Below are positions 26,890-37,508 of a stretch of DNA of 64,000 bases, piece by piece. The stretch covers positions 1,806,876 to 1,870,875 of the forward strand of contig CACVBU010000237.1 of assembly GCA_902728285.1 (NCBI GenBank), read 5' to 3'. Origin of the DNA: Clytia hemisphaerica. Taxonomy: Eukaryota > Cnidaria > Hydrozoa > Leptothecata > Clytiidae. A program made the translations under genes and the position numbers. The notes beneath the pieces are model-generated. The model was given only the letters and a program-made list of their open reading frames with translations, had not been told where the DNA came from and did no database searches. Position 1 is the first letter of the stretch; each line of letters opens with the position of its first letter.

Positions 26890-27244
26890 AAGCTTTATAA
26901 AAGGAAATTTACTTACAATATATAACGCCAGATTTAATCAACCAAGCAATTAAGCCAGCATAATCTTTTTGAGCAATATAAAAAAAGGCTGGTCCAAATA
27001 TCTTTGCAGCAGCTGCTTTGCATTTTGGTGATACATTTTTTAAATCAGAGTTTTCCAGGTTTGATTTAAATGACGAGTATAGAGATTCAACTTTTTCTTC
27101 AAGACTTGAAGCATGGTTGATTTCTTTTCCTCCAGAAAAGTATGATATGGAGTTCAACACATTGTTGATATCACTCGGTGCTTGTCCAAGAACAAACACA
27201 TTTAAAGATACAAGAGCGACCAGGATCAGTAATCTCATTTTCAT
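19588..27244 (-). CDS. NRF-6-like (nose resistant to fluoxetine) membrane acyltransferase, complete
   Basis: Fourteen exons with canonical GT-AG introns: 27244-26917, 26613-26480, 26274-26187, 25619-25508, 25298-24883, 24640-24547, 24262-24170, 23334-23157, 22995-22916, 22596-22456, 22202-22073, 21694-21502, 20423-20281 and 19716-19588 (stop TAG at 19590-19588). The sum is 2259 nt, or 752 residues. Residues 1-20 look like a signal peptide (MKMRLLILVALVSLNVFVLG). Residues about 27-210 match an NRF domain with spaced cysteines and the hallmark DAWGKPP. From about 221 the protein has many hydrophobic segments of the acyltransferase-3 family. Arg338 and His349 sit in GIRAISMTWVILGHVYF, the family's conserved R...H pair. 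SVDSFFFLSGFLVAY, HWWSNLLYINN, WYLANDMQFF, KPWTRINPY and SRLTY-like (GRLTYGAYLLHP) blocks follow in the usual order. Family members are multipass membrane proteins; nematode NRF-6 is linked to drug and yolk-lipid transport. The substrate is unknown. Confidence 0.93.
26917..27244 (-). CDS. Leader exon of the NRF-6-like gene (signal peptide)
   Basis: This is exon 1 of the right copy. It encodes 109 residues and ends in phase 1 at GTAAGT (26916-26911). It supplies the start codon, the signal peptide and the first half of the extracellular NRF domain. It is the only exon of the gene that lies outside the duplicated segment, so the two 13-exon blocks share, at most, this one visible leader. The upstream ATG is followed immediately by a second Met (MKM). 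No clear TATA box is visible upstream on the minus strand. Confidence 0.88.
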
Positions 27245-27869
27245 TTATTCTTTATGATTGTCTATTTGCGATGTTAGCTAGATGTATAGAAATAGAAAAA
27301 AATTAAACCTGATTCCTGAAAGACATGTTAAACATATCCCTCTAAACATTGAATTGTCATTGCGAATAATCTTAGTATCACAACTGACCGTTGACAGTTA
27401 CCGCACAAGTTCTACAACAGACACTTCTTACAACGGAAGAAAACATGATACTACAACAAGCTGTTATTGAAAGTATATGAAATGAAAGTAAAGGAAATAT
27501 TGAAACTGAATTACAAGTATGAAAAATGCTCGATGAAAGGCCCAACTTACGGTACTATATATCTTATTGCTTCTGTTACACAAAAAATAACTTTTTTTGC
27601 GATCATGGAAGAGGAGGTCTTTTTAGGAGGAATTTTTAATTCAGAAACTGCCTTGAATGCTGTGCATTCTGAAAATTCTAACAGATCAACTGGTAGTTGT
27701 ACCTATTCGTGTACTGTTGATTTCATACACTGTTGATTTCTTGCCTGAAATTTGTTATCACTAACTTTTGCCAGAAATAAAAGCTTAGACAGGAATCCAA
27801 TGATTATTATTTGCTTCAAATAAGCAGATTAGTTCAAATTCCATTTGAAAATAGCAATGAAATGTAATC
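27245..27869. other. Upstream region of the NRF-6-like gene
   Basis: The presumed promoter and 5' UTR of the minus-strand gene lie here, but I see no decisive core element. A plus-strand open stretch at 27467-27736 (89 codons) has no recognisable domain and I do not call it a gene. Confidence 0.4.
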
Positions 27870-28231
27870 CAGTGTTGCCACGGGTAGGAAACTTTCAAAA
27901 TTCCAGACTTTTGCCCAAAAACCTCAATTTTTTCCAGATATTTTTGTTTAAAATTGCCAAATTTTTCCAGACTTTAGGTAAAAAACACCAATATTTTCCA
28001 GACTTTTTTGTAAGTGACAAAGTATATACAAGTAAAAAAAACGTGCAAAAACCAAAATTCTAAGGTTGTCTTTAACAAAGATAATAAAGTTAACAGTGAA
28101 AACAGTACAGTACAGTCTATTTCCAGACTTTTTCCAGACAGGTATGCTATTTCCAGACTTTTTCCAGACTTTCCAGACATTTCCAGACTTTTGCTGAATT
28201 CCAGACATATTCGGCAGACGTGGCAACCCTG
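27870..28231. mobile_element. MITE with reiterated TTTCCAGAC word
   Basis: The ends CAGTGTTGCCACG and CGTGGCAACCCTG form 13-bp inverted repeats with one mismatch. The interior is largely degenerate copies of TTTCCAGACTT, seen at least ten times. The ends resemble hAT-type termini. I see no clear 8-bp target duplication. Confidence 0.7.
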
Positions 28232-29701
28232 AATGCTTTTCATTTTGTTTGCAGAATAAAATAGACCATTTTTGTTTATGTTTATGTTTGGCAGGGAAAC
28301 AGTAACAAAATACGTTTGTTTCAAAAAAAGAGTTCAGAAAGTTTGATGGGGAAGGGAAATTAAGTTGAAGTATTTGAGCATATATACTTTATTTTTAGTA
28401 GTTTGGGAGAACATGACAACCTATTGACTAAAATTTCGATTTCAGAGAATCACAACAATTCACAAAAATTTTGACCAAATTAAGTTTATAAAATTTGGGA
28501 AAAATTGCACAAAATGTTGGCAAAAATACCTCTCAAACAAAGGTACAAAAATGTCAAAAACTATTTTGTCAAAGGGCTGATTTTCAATTTTTGGCTCGGA
28601 CTTCATCACCTGGTACCTGGATGTACTACATTTAGAGATGTCATAACAAAGAAAAGTTCTTCAACTCACACTGTGAATATATTTTGGCGTAATACTGAGT
28701 CTTCATAGTTTCAAGCCTGACAGATACCTCAGTCAGCAGGTGTCTTGTAGTATAAGTCAGAAAATCTGTCATATACTATCTTGATGGCTTTCTGATTTTG
28801 AATAGTCATTTTTGAAGAACGCGACAAAATTTTCAGTAACTAATATCTAGAGCAAAAATTGATAATGTCATTTAATAGACCTTTTCGCCTTTCCATCTGC
28901 CATCTTGAATCAGAGTTCGAATTATATCTTCGCACTTTGCAAAATATAAAATTAATTTTAGATTTAGCAACTCAAAAAGATTTTCTAACTCAAAAATGCG
29001 AAGTTAAAAAATCATAAGTAAACACTGGTATCTTGCTACTTCATTCATTAGTTTATAAATTGCTTTTTATAAACTTTCTACCTTACAACTTTATTCATTT
29101 GTTTATCTATTTCTTTATAAAGGATAATATATATAGGGGATAAAATCTTTATAATACCGAAATTTCGAAGTAAAAATTTATGGATTTCCGATACCGAAAC
29201 AATTTCAGCATTCCGAAATACCGAAGGAATTTTGCCTGATTTCCGAAATTCCGAAGAAAAAAGGGTAGATTTCCGCGATTCCGAAACACCGTACGCCCCC
29301 CACGTCACTGTGTAACACAATGACGTCTTCAAAAAAAGATGACAAAATTTTGCCAAAAGTTTGATAATCTATATTTTGTTTACACTGAGAAAATTTCAAG
29401 TCGATTAGATAAGTATTTCATTCAAAAGTTTTGAAGGGGGGTTGCTTGAGCCCCCCCCCTCGCCAAGATGCAAGAAGGGTCCCGCCTTATTTTGAAAAAG
29501 GGTTGTTTGTTGAAAAGGAGGAACAGACACTTTGAAGATGGTCTCTATGGCTAGTTGTTAAAAAAATTGTTAAAAAAGCTCGCTTTTTTCTTCTATACTC
29601 GAGTTACAACTCTTCCTTACTCGGCTTTTTGATAAAACAGTATTTATAACTCACTTACTGTAACTCGTCTTTTCTGGACGTAAGTTTCCGATGAACTGGT
29701 T
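28232..29701. other. Gene-free stretch with repeat relics
   Basis: At 28877 one end of the AGACCTTTTCGCCTTT family appears (compare 45281), without a partner. At about 29155-29290 there is a run of degenerate TTCCGAAA words, another motif-reiterated relic. A G-tract/C-tract hairpin lies near 29435-29460. No gene seen. Confidence 0.5.
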
Positions 29702-29895
29702 TGAAAATGAGATAGTTTCTTTTTAAATGAGATAGTTTCGTTTTAAACAAGATAGTTTCTTTTTAAATGAGATAGTTTCATTTTAAACGAGATAGTTTCT
29801 CCTGAAATGAACTTAGTTTCCTTTTAAGTGAGATAGTATCCGCTGAATGAAAGATAGTTTCTTTTTAACAACATACTTTCGTTTTAAACAAGATA
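29702..29895. repeat. 21-22 bp tandem repeat
   Basis: About nine degenerate copies of GAGATAGTTTCTTTTTAAAT run head to tail, with variants such as CAAGATAGTTTC and GAGATAGTATCC. Confidence 0.85.
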
Positions 29896-29947
29896 GTATT
29901 TATTGGCACTTCCGCGCGCCATCATAGAAAAATGTAAAAGTGACATT

Positions 29948-30249
29948 GGGCTATTCCAAAAAAAAATTGTACAGGGGCATTGAAGAACCTTTTTCACTAA
30001 CCCCCCTGGAAATTTTTGATAACAAACCATTCCCTGGAGTCGACACCCGGAAAGTGAAATTTTGTGAAAAAGGGCCTGTAAAGTGACTATTGCATGGATG
30101 CCAGTTTAGGAGGGGAGAACCCCCCTGAAACCTTTAATAACCCCCTTGGAAAATCTGAAAATGACCAAAACCCCCTTGGAAAATCAAGGCTCAGACCCCA
30201 CTGGAAAAGTTTGTCAATACCCCTGTATGGTTTAAAAATAGAATAGTCC
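29948..30249. mobile_element. MITE with CCCCTTGGAAA-like interior
   Basis: The left end GGGCTATTCC...TGTACAGGGG pairs imperfectly with the right end CCCCTGTATGG...GAATAGTCC. The interior repeats CCCCCTTGGAAAAT-type words. It ends three bases before the TTAT that precedes the next element. Confidence 0.6.
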
Positions 30250-30633
30250 ATTTATACCAGGCGTAGTTAATCAATATAATCGATAATCTTGAGTAATCGA
30301 TAAATAATCGATTAGTAATCGATGGATTAGATATCGATTAACCGATAGAATCGATAGGTAATCAGACCTTCAAAAAATCTTGAGTATCGATTATTTCCAA
30401 GCTATCGATTACTTATCGATCACATATCGACTACATACAACCTATGGATTACTTATCAATCACATATCGACTACATACAACCTATCGATTACTTATCAAT
30501 CATGTATCGATTGTTAACAATCATCAATTACTTATCGTTCATGCATTGATTACTTATCAATTATTTACTTATCTTCGATCACGTATCCTTATCGATTATA
30601 TATCGATCGTGACCGACTATTGACTACATTACC

Positions 30634-30709
30634 GGCCCTTTTTACGCCGGGCCTTATTCCACCAACAAGCCCAAAAATAACGGTAATAAGGTCCGGCGTG
30701 AAAAGGGCC
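30634..30709. mobile_element. 76-bp hairpin element
   Basis: GGCCCTTTTTACGCCGGGCC at the left is complementary, with few mismatches, to GGTCCGGCGTGAAAAGGGCC at the right. The pairing extends through CTTATT/AATAAG, leaving a loop of about 25 bases. Confidence 0.65.
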
Positions 30710-30787
30710 AAGATAAGGTATTTAATGAAGTAAAGAAAATTTCTGGAATTCGCCAAATCTCATACCGATTGTATTACTTTGAATTAA

Positions 30788-31982
30788 CAGGGTGTCTACG
30801 GATTTTTTTTCGGGATTTTCAAGGTTTTCAAGGTTTTATTGGTCATTTTTAAATGGTTTTTCAAGGTTTTTTGGCAAAAACTTTGGCACTTTTTAAGGTT
30901 TTTTGATACTCAGTTGACATGGCTCTCTTACAGGATTTTTTTTTTCAGAATGGTAGGTGAAAGAAAAATAGAGGATAGCAAATAAAATTCATTCGCTTTT
31001 GGTGCCCGGGGAATTACTTCCACAGTTAAATTCCTATCTCCCTCTCGAGAACAATACCACAAAAAGAAATACTCCAGCTCCCTAGTCTTCCAACTGTAGA
31101 AATAAAGAATTAGAAGCAAAACCAATTGTTTACAGTAACCAAGGAGGCGCAACCATGGTTTGCGCCGACGAGAGAAAATTTTGATCTTGACTCTTTCAAA
31201 TGGCTAAAAATCACCTTGTTTTTGATTTTGTTTTTTACAAAAATCAATTTCCAAAAGAGTTGTTTTTAGGAATCCTCGAAATTTTATTGATGAACGGCTA
31301 TTATTCCAAGACGCCCTGAAGCGATTTGAAAATTGGGGAACAGTCGATTTCTTAGGACTCATGCAAACGGAAAATTAGTGACAAAAACTCAGCTAATGAT
31401 AAAAGAATGTTGCATTCGTTGCGACAGAATCGCAACAGAAACAGGGAAATATGGAATTTTCTAAATGTTATAAGTGGGGGGTTTCATGGTTGGCGGAGGA
31501 GCGGAATCGGCCCTTTTTTCGGACGGAGTGGAGGAATTTGGCGAAAATTTAGACGGAATTACGGAAATTGGGTTCTCTGACGGAGACGGAAAATTAGGCA
31601 ATTTTAGTGCGGAAAAACGGAATTTAGCAAAAAAATTTGCGGAATTTCGGAATTGGTAAAAGATATTCAAAATTTCCGGAATTTTCGACAAAATTATGGA
31701 ATTTCAAAGGAATTTTCGGTGACGGAATTTTGGTTCAAAAAAATTGGCGGAATTGCGGAATCGGGTGCCCCCTGAAACCCCTCCTTATAAAGGTTTAGCA
31801 CCGCAGGCGGTTTTCTATTTATTCTTACTTTTCGAATGACTGTATAGTTCTTTTCAAGGTTTTTAACGATTTTTCAAGGTTTTCAAGGTTTTTCCCAGAA
31901 AATTGATAGTTTTCAAGGTTTTCAAGGTTGGGTGGTTCGTTTTCAAGGTTTTCAAGGTTTTCAAGGTCCCGTAGACACCCTG
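30788..31982. mobile_element. TTTTCAAGG-reiterated element with ATTAA target duplication
   Basis: The terminal inverted repeats CAGGGTGTCTACGG and CCGTAGACACCCTG are perfect over 14 bp. They are flanked by ATTAA on both sides (30783-30787 and 31983-31987), so the target could be ATTAA or TTAA. Both flanks of the interior consist of repeated TTTTCAAGGTTTTCAAGG words. A TTAA target would fit Kolobok or piggyBac-type elements; that assignment is inference. Confidence 0.75.
31472..31791. mobile_element. Nested CGGAATT-reiterated MITE
   Basis: The ends read TATAAGTGGGGGGTTTCA and TGAAACCCCTCCTTATA, an imperfect inverted repeat. The interior repeats CGGAATT-type words (for example 31545-31740). 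It sits inside the element at 30788-31982. Confidence 0.6.
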
Positions 31983-32483
31983 ATTAACGCATGCTTTTGA
32001 ATTAATAATGCTCTTCAAAAAAGGCAAACCATGCTTATAAAAAAAATGAGTGTAGTAGCTTTTCTAGGCCCTATGCTACCAGGGGATTGGATTCAATTCA
32101 AAAGTACATCCCAATCAAGATCAGCAAAAAATGTTGCTTTTAATTTTGCGAAAATGGCGAAAATTCGAGAAATTTAATCTCTCGAAGGCGAAAGTTAATC
32201 CAATTAAAGTACCACTCCCTAAAATCTGATAAATAATCGATCACAAATCGATAGTTGATCGATTAACTATTTGATCGATGATTAATCAATTTTTGATCGA
32301 TATGTAATATAATATCGATCAAAAGCTGTGATCGATAGCCGATCGATTTTTAATTGATACTTAATTTAATCGAAGTATAATCTATAAACAATCGATGACA
32401 AAATTGATCGATAAATAATCGAGCTTTGAAAAAATCTTGAGTATCGATTACCTATCAATTCTATCGGTTAATCGATATCTAAT

Positions 32484-34156
32484 CAGTGCGTCACAAACAG
32501 CCATATAAACAAAACTCAACATTCTCACAAAAGTTGTCTTTTTGATTTCCCAAACATTCGTCTCAAGCGTTCCCTTCCACAATAATTTATGTAATTGCAA
32601 TTGCGGTCAGTCCACAGTCGGGTTCAACATATACACGTGTTTTTATTTACGTGACCGAAGTGCCTACTAAAACAATCCGGGGGTAAATAGCGAAGCAACA
32701 CAGCAGATTATTCGTAAGTATCTTTTGGCATTCAGGAGAAAGTTTTGGGGAAAAAACTTACCACTTTTCCAAACTTTCACACTTTTACAACTTTCCTAAC
32801 CAAGACTTTGTAAATGTTTATAAAAATGGGGGATTTTCCATGGTTGCAACATGGTAGCACGAAATAGAAAATATTTCCATAATTTTTTTCAAGTAAAGTT
32901 GACCTTGGAAAATCGTAATTTATGCGCCCGCTATAATTTATTTATTCATGAAATCGAAAGTGAAAGTTCTTTATTCGATTGCTATTGGAGGATGGTATGC
33001 ATAATTTTCATTTGAGCCTGGAATAATTATGACATCATAGATCCCATTTTCCCACCAAAATACCAAAACTTTGCAAATCCAAATGATTGCTGTTGTTTGC
33101 TGGGAGAGTTTGGAAAAGTCCTACTTTTTACATCTTTACAACTTTCAAGGATGCTTTTTTGAGATGGGAAAAATGGGAAGGTATTTTACAATTTTTACAA
33201 ACTCTCCGATTTTTCTGGCCAAAACTTTGACTTTTTGATGGGAAAAGTGGGAGAACTAGGAAATTTATGTACCAAAACTTTCTCCTGATTGACAATCAAA
33301 TACAATATATTATACTATATTTCCTTAATTCAAAAATCAAGAATTCATTTTTCATTCGCGAAAAATAAAAATAAAAGAATAATGAACTAATATTACATAC
33401 GCCCCCGTCTTTTACTCTCATTTAATTTCCAATCTCGGCACGTGCAAAACGCCCGTCCGCCCAATATCCACCCAATCAGCTTAAATTCACTTTAATTGTC
33501 CTTTGACATTCAAAAAATGGTATTTAAAAATTATGAATTTATAATAATTACAAAAAACAAAAAGTTTGATACTTCATTAGTGAAATATTCAATAAATTCC
33601 TGGTTTCAATTTTCAGTGGGCGTTCTTCTAGGGCTTCGTTTATCGCGCAATTTTTGCGTCACACAAACTTTCTCGGCCGCTCGTAATAATTATACATTGC
33701 CAAATTTGGTTCTCCATTGTCGAGTCAGGATCGATGGTGACGTCACCTAAGCATAACAAAGAAAGGATTTCGTCAGTTTTATGCATATATTAATTTGCGA
33801 GATATTCTATTCGCCGCACGAGCGCACTTTTCGTAGACTAGTCGGAGTACTTTCTTTTACTCGCGGGATTGATGGTAGCTTTTCATCTTCGTTATTTTTA
33901 AAATGAAGCACAACCGAAAAAAAACGAAACTTCAGAAAGTTGCGTATTTCCAGTGAGTAAACGACTCTGACAATTAACAAAATTGATGACGATGATTTTT
34001 TTTCGGTCAGGCCAATGTCTCGTATTGGGGGTTCTAGTCTTGAGCCCAAAGCCTACGCAGGATTGCAGCGTTTGGGTAAACGAGACAAAACTCTAAAAAA
34101 GCTGGTGTTTTGACGCGCTTCCGTGTTCTCGAAATATCGCGGTTTGAGACGCACTG
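32484..34156. mobile_element. 1.67 kb element with CAGTGCGTC termini and 5-bp target duplication
   Basis: The ends CAGTGCGTCACAAAC and GTTTGAGACGCACTG are inverted repeats with one mismatch. Both sides carry CTAAT (32479-32483 and 34157-34161), and the ATCGAT host sequence resumes after it. The interior has short open frames only, the longest about 84 codons at 33496-33750, with no recognisable transposase. The superfamily is unassigned; a 5-bp duplication occurs in several. Confidence 0.65.
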
Positions 34157-34231
34157 CTAATCCATCGATAACTTATCGATTATTTATCGATTACTCAAGA
34201 TTATTGATTATATCGATTAACTACGCCTGGT

Positions 34232-34420
34232 TTATACCGCAATTTCAGTAAAAAGTTACTACCGCAATTAAGGGATTTCCCTGACTTGGAAATTGGCCCG
34301 AAAAGGCAAAAAATTGCTCAAATTAGCTGCACTTGAGGAGAAAATAGCATACCAGAACTCTGCACTTAGGGTTAAAAAAACCGTCAGAGATCAGAGCAAC
34401 TAGAGAATAATACTTACTTT
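34232..34420. other. Short gap before the LINE 3' end
   Basis: No gene. The minus-strand LINE 3' end is probably near 34420, where TCCAAAAGTA is repeated twice when read on the minus strand. Confidence 0.4.
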
Positions 34421-34521
34421 TGGATACTTTTGGATGTGTTTGAGCGTACCGCTCTGGCAAGAATCTTTTGATCCACACCACAATCTTCATTCAATCCATA
34501 ATTCCTGAAGGAAGAAATGGA

Positions 34522-36360
34522 TCAGCAGAGAGATTTCATGTCTAAAATTGAGTTTGAGTCGACTCTCCTGCACCCTGTATAACCACGGATTTGGGGTTCA
34601 TCGGGAATTTTTTGCAAGTGTTTGTCAAGTGCATTTTTGAATTTGTCAACAGTTAAATTTTTCAAGTTTCTAATGCTCTTTGGCATTGCATTGAAAAGTT
34701 TTGCTCCTTGTATAGTCAGGGTACTGTCGCGTAATTTTGAATTGTTTGGACCGGCGTATTTGCTAAAACACATTCGTCCTAATCTTGGATGTTCTTTAGA
34801 TTTGAAGCAATCATTGATATTTGGCACAAGATTTTCCAATATTTTCCAGGTGTATATGATCTGTAGCGTTCTCTCCTTCTTTGGAGTGAGTATATTCTAA
34901 GCTTCTTTAGACTTTCCCAATAATTTTGGTGTGTTCCTTTTATTTGTTTTAAGAATGATTTCTGGATCTCTTCAAGTCGTTGAATAAGACTAATAGTACT
35001 GGGGCTCCATAACGCTGAGCAATATTCCAGTATAGGGATCACAAGTGATTTATAGAGAGTGATCATGGTATGTGTAGAGCGGGAAGTGAAGGTACGTAAT
35101 ATCCAAGAAATGATGTTTTTGGCTTTTTCAATTATTGATTCAATTTGATGTTTAAATAGACAATCATTGGACATAAGAACTCCCAGGTCTTTAACATATT
35201 CCTTTGCTTCAATTTTATCTCCTGATGGTGAGGTATAGTGAGATTCATTTTTGATTTCTGTATTTGAGCCATAACGTAGCAATTCAAATTTTGCATCATT
35301 CAATTTCATATTGTTTGCGATTGTCCATTGATATAAAATCTGAAGGTCTTGTTGCAATATTTTTACATCTTCAGCATTCTTTATTGACTTGGTTGTGCGA
35401 GTGTCATCTGCAAAGGACTTGACGATAGATTGGATAACATTCTCATCTATGTCTCCAATGAGTATCAGGAAAATCAGGGGTCCAAGTACACTTCCTTGTG
35501 GTACACCTGAGATAACTTCTTGGTTGTTTGATTTCACACCATTAACCACTACAGTTTGTTGCCTGTCTCTCAAAAAGGACTCTATCCAATTATAGATTTT
35601 ACCAGTTATTCCTAGCCTTTTGAATTTTGACAGAACAATTGAATGATCCACTTTATCGAAAGCTTTAGAAAAGTCTAAGTAAACAACATCAACATTGGTC
35701 TCTTTGTCAAGTAAGTTTAATATAAGATCATGTTGTTCAAGGAGCTGACTCAGACAAGATCTTCCACTTCTAAAGCCATGCTGATTTGGGTTGAAAAAGT
35801 TATTTTCGTCCATGTGTTTGACAATGTGTTTTCTGATGACTTTCTCAAAGATCTTTATAACGTGTGATGTTAAGGCGACTGGTCGGTAGTTTGCAGCCAG
35901 TGATTTGTTTCCTCCTTTGTAGATTGGGGTTATAGTTGATTTTTTCAATTTGTTTGGAACAATTCCTTTTTCCAGACTGTTTTTCACATAGATGGCACAA
36001 TGGGATGGCTAATTCTTCTTTACATTGTTTCAGGACTATTGCTGGGAAACCATCTGGACCAGCAGCTGAGGATGGTGATAATTCGTCAATGGCTTTCATT
36101 ATGTCATTTTCAGTGACTACCATTTCTGATATTTCAGTGGTTTGTGTGTTGAAAGCTTGATCGTCAGGTGACATGGGTTCACTGAAGACTTTAGCATATT
36201 GATTTGAAAGGATGTCAGCCATTTCTTTATTCTTCATTGTAAGGTTCCCGTTTTTGTCTATTAGTGGTCCAATTTTAGTTCTCACTTTTGATTTCTTCTT
36301 GGCGTATGCAAAGAAATATTGAATTCTTTTTGATTGATTCAATAGCTTTATTTTCCGCAA
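34522..36360 (-). pseudogene. LINE ORF2, reverse transcriptase part (frameshifted)
   Basis: The RT domain is spread over three open segments. 36360-35845 carries the start (KIGPL, AGPDGFPAIVLK). 35987-34779 carries the core: YRPVALT, HGFRSGRSC, VVYLDFSKAFDKV with catalytic Asp105 of that segment, GVPQGSVLGP (161-170) and the catalytic box SFADDT (191-196). 34839-34522 carries the C-terminal tail (HPRLGR, KLFNAMPKSIRNL), which is conserved in this LINE group. Frame changes occur near 35980 and near 34865. The RT catalytic residues are intact, but the polyprotein is not continuous. Confidence 0.9.
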
Positions 36361-37508
36361 ACTTTTTTGAATCTTGGAAGGATTTTTGCAATTTTTTTTC
36401 GATTTGCAGCAGCTCCTCTTTGATTTTTTTCTTTCGGGTTTGAGAATTTGTGATAGAAGTTTTTTGTGATTTTTCTCCGTCTTTTGGTTAAGGATCTACG
36501 ATACCTTTCAACTTTTGATCTCCTTTTGCCTTCTATTGGTATTCTGGTTGGTACATTATCTTTACAGATTTTGAAACACAGGGCATTTATGGTTTCCAAT
36601 AATTCGTTTGGGTCGTCACTAAGTGTTTCCTTCCACCTGATATGACGCATGGTTTCTTTTATATTTTCCCAGTCTATTTCATCAGCAAAGAAGTTCAGGG
36701 TGCTAAAACCTGTACGAGGTTCTGGCTGCTCATCTTCATCTGATACAGTGTTAACATTAAGACAGGTTGATACCAGGACAATTTTGTGGTGTGAGGTACT
36801 TTGAAGGACAGGAACTGTTGAGCAGTTATGGATAATGTTTTCATTGTTTGTGAAAACAAGATCAAGTATGTTTCCATCTTTATGTGTGGGAGTTTTCACG
36901 TATTGAGAGATGAAATAATCATTGCAGAATTGATTCAATGAGTTTAGGATGATTCTTTCATCCAAAGGACAACCAGGTTTAGGTGAGCCATCTGGCCAGG
37001 TAGCTTTGGGTAGGTTGAAATCACCACCAAAAATGATGTTTGGGGTGGCTCCTAGCTCTGATATTGCTGTTTTTACTCCATTGAGTGGGGTGATAAAATC
37101 ATTGGATGTCGATGGATTTCCATTGCTTTTATCGTCTGGTTGGCGGTAAGCTACCAACAAAGCCATGTTTTCAGCTTTCGAGTAAATACAAAGGAGTTGT
37201 ACAGTTTTAGAGGAGTAAGAATAGAGTTCTTCAAATGTTGCACCAATGTCTTCTCTTACGTAAAAACACACTCCACCTGTGTATCTCCCTCTGTTTCTTT
37301 TCTTTCTTGAAGAATCACATCGGAATAGGGTAAAATTTTCAATCTCAAGTTCTGCTTCCATATGGCCCTTATGAAGCCATGTTTCAGACAGTCCAAGAAA
37401 CAGTAAATTTTTATTGCATATATTATTTTTTATAAAAGGGACTTTGCTCTGAACAGTTTGGGGGCAAAGTCCTTGAACATTAAAGAATGCAAAATTGTTT
37501 ATTGACAC
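36348..37508 (-). pseudogene. LINE ORF2, endonuclease part
   Basis: A 386-codon open segment begins MSINNFAFFNVQGLCPQ. Endonuclease/exonuclease/phosphatase fold residues are visible: Asn10, Glu42 in SETWL, YRQP at 121-124, Asp163 and Asn165 in GGDFNLP, and LDLVFT at 215-220. The usual Ser-Asp-His near the end reads SHH (239-241), so the catalytic Asp is replaced. The frame is lost over about 36430-36330: the basic, coiled-coil-like linker continues in another frame before the RT segment resumes. Two indels are needed to explain it. Confidence 0.88.

Larger units (their letters stand above)
30256..34231. mobile_element. ATCGAT-rich foldback element carrying nested insertions
   Basis: The left end from ACCAGGCGTAGTTAATC is the reverse complement of the right end GATTAACTACGCCTGGT. 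The inverted match continues through ATAATCTTGAGTAATCGATAA for about 75 bp. Both ends are flanked by TTAT (30252-30255 and 34232-34235), a possible 4-bp target duplication. The interior is dominated by ATCGATTA/TAATCGAT words (30290-30600 and 32220-32480). At least three further elements are nested inside (30634-30709, 30788-31982, 32484-34156), and a fourth lies within one of those. No transposase ORF was seen. Confidence 0.75.
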
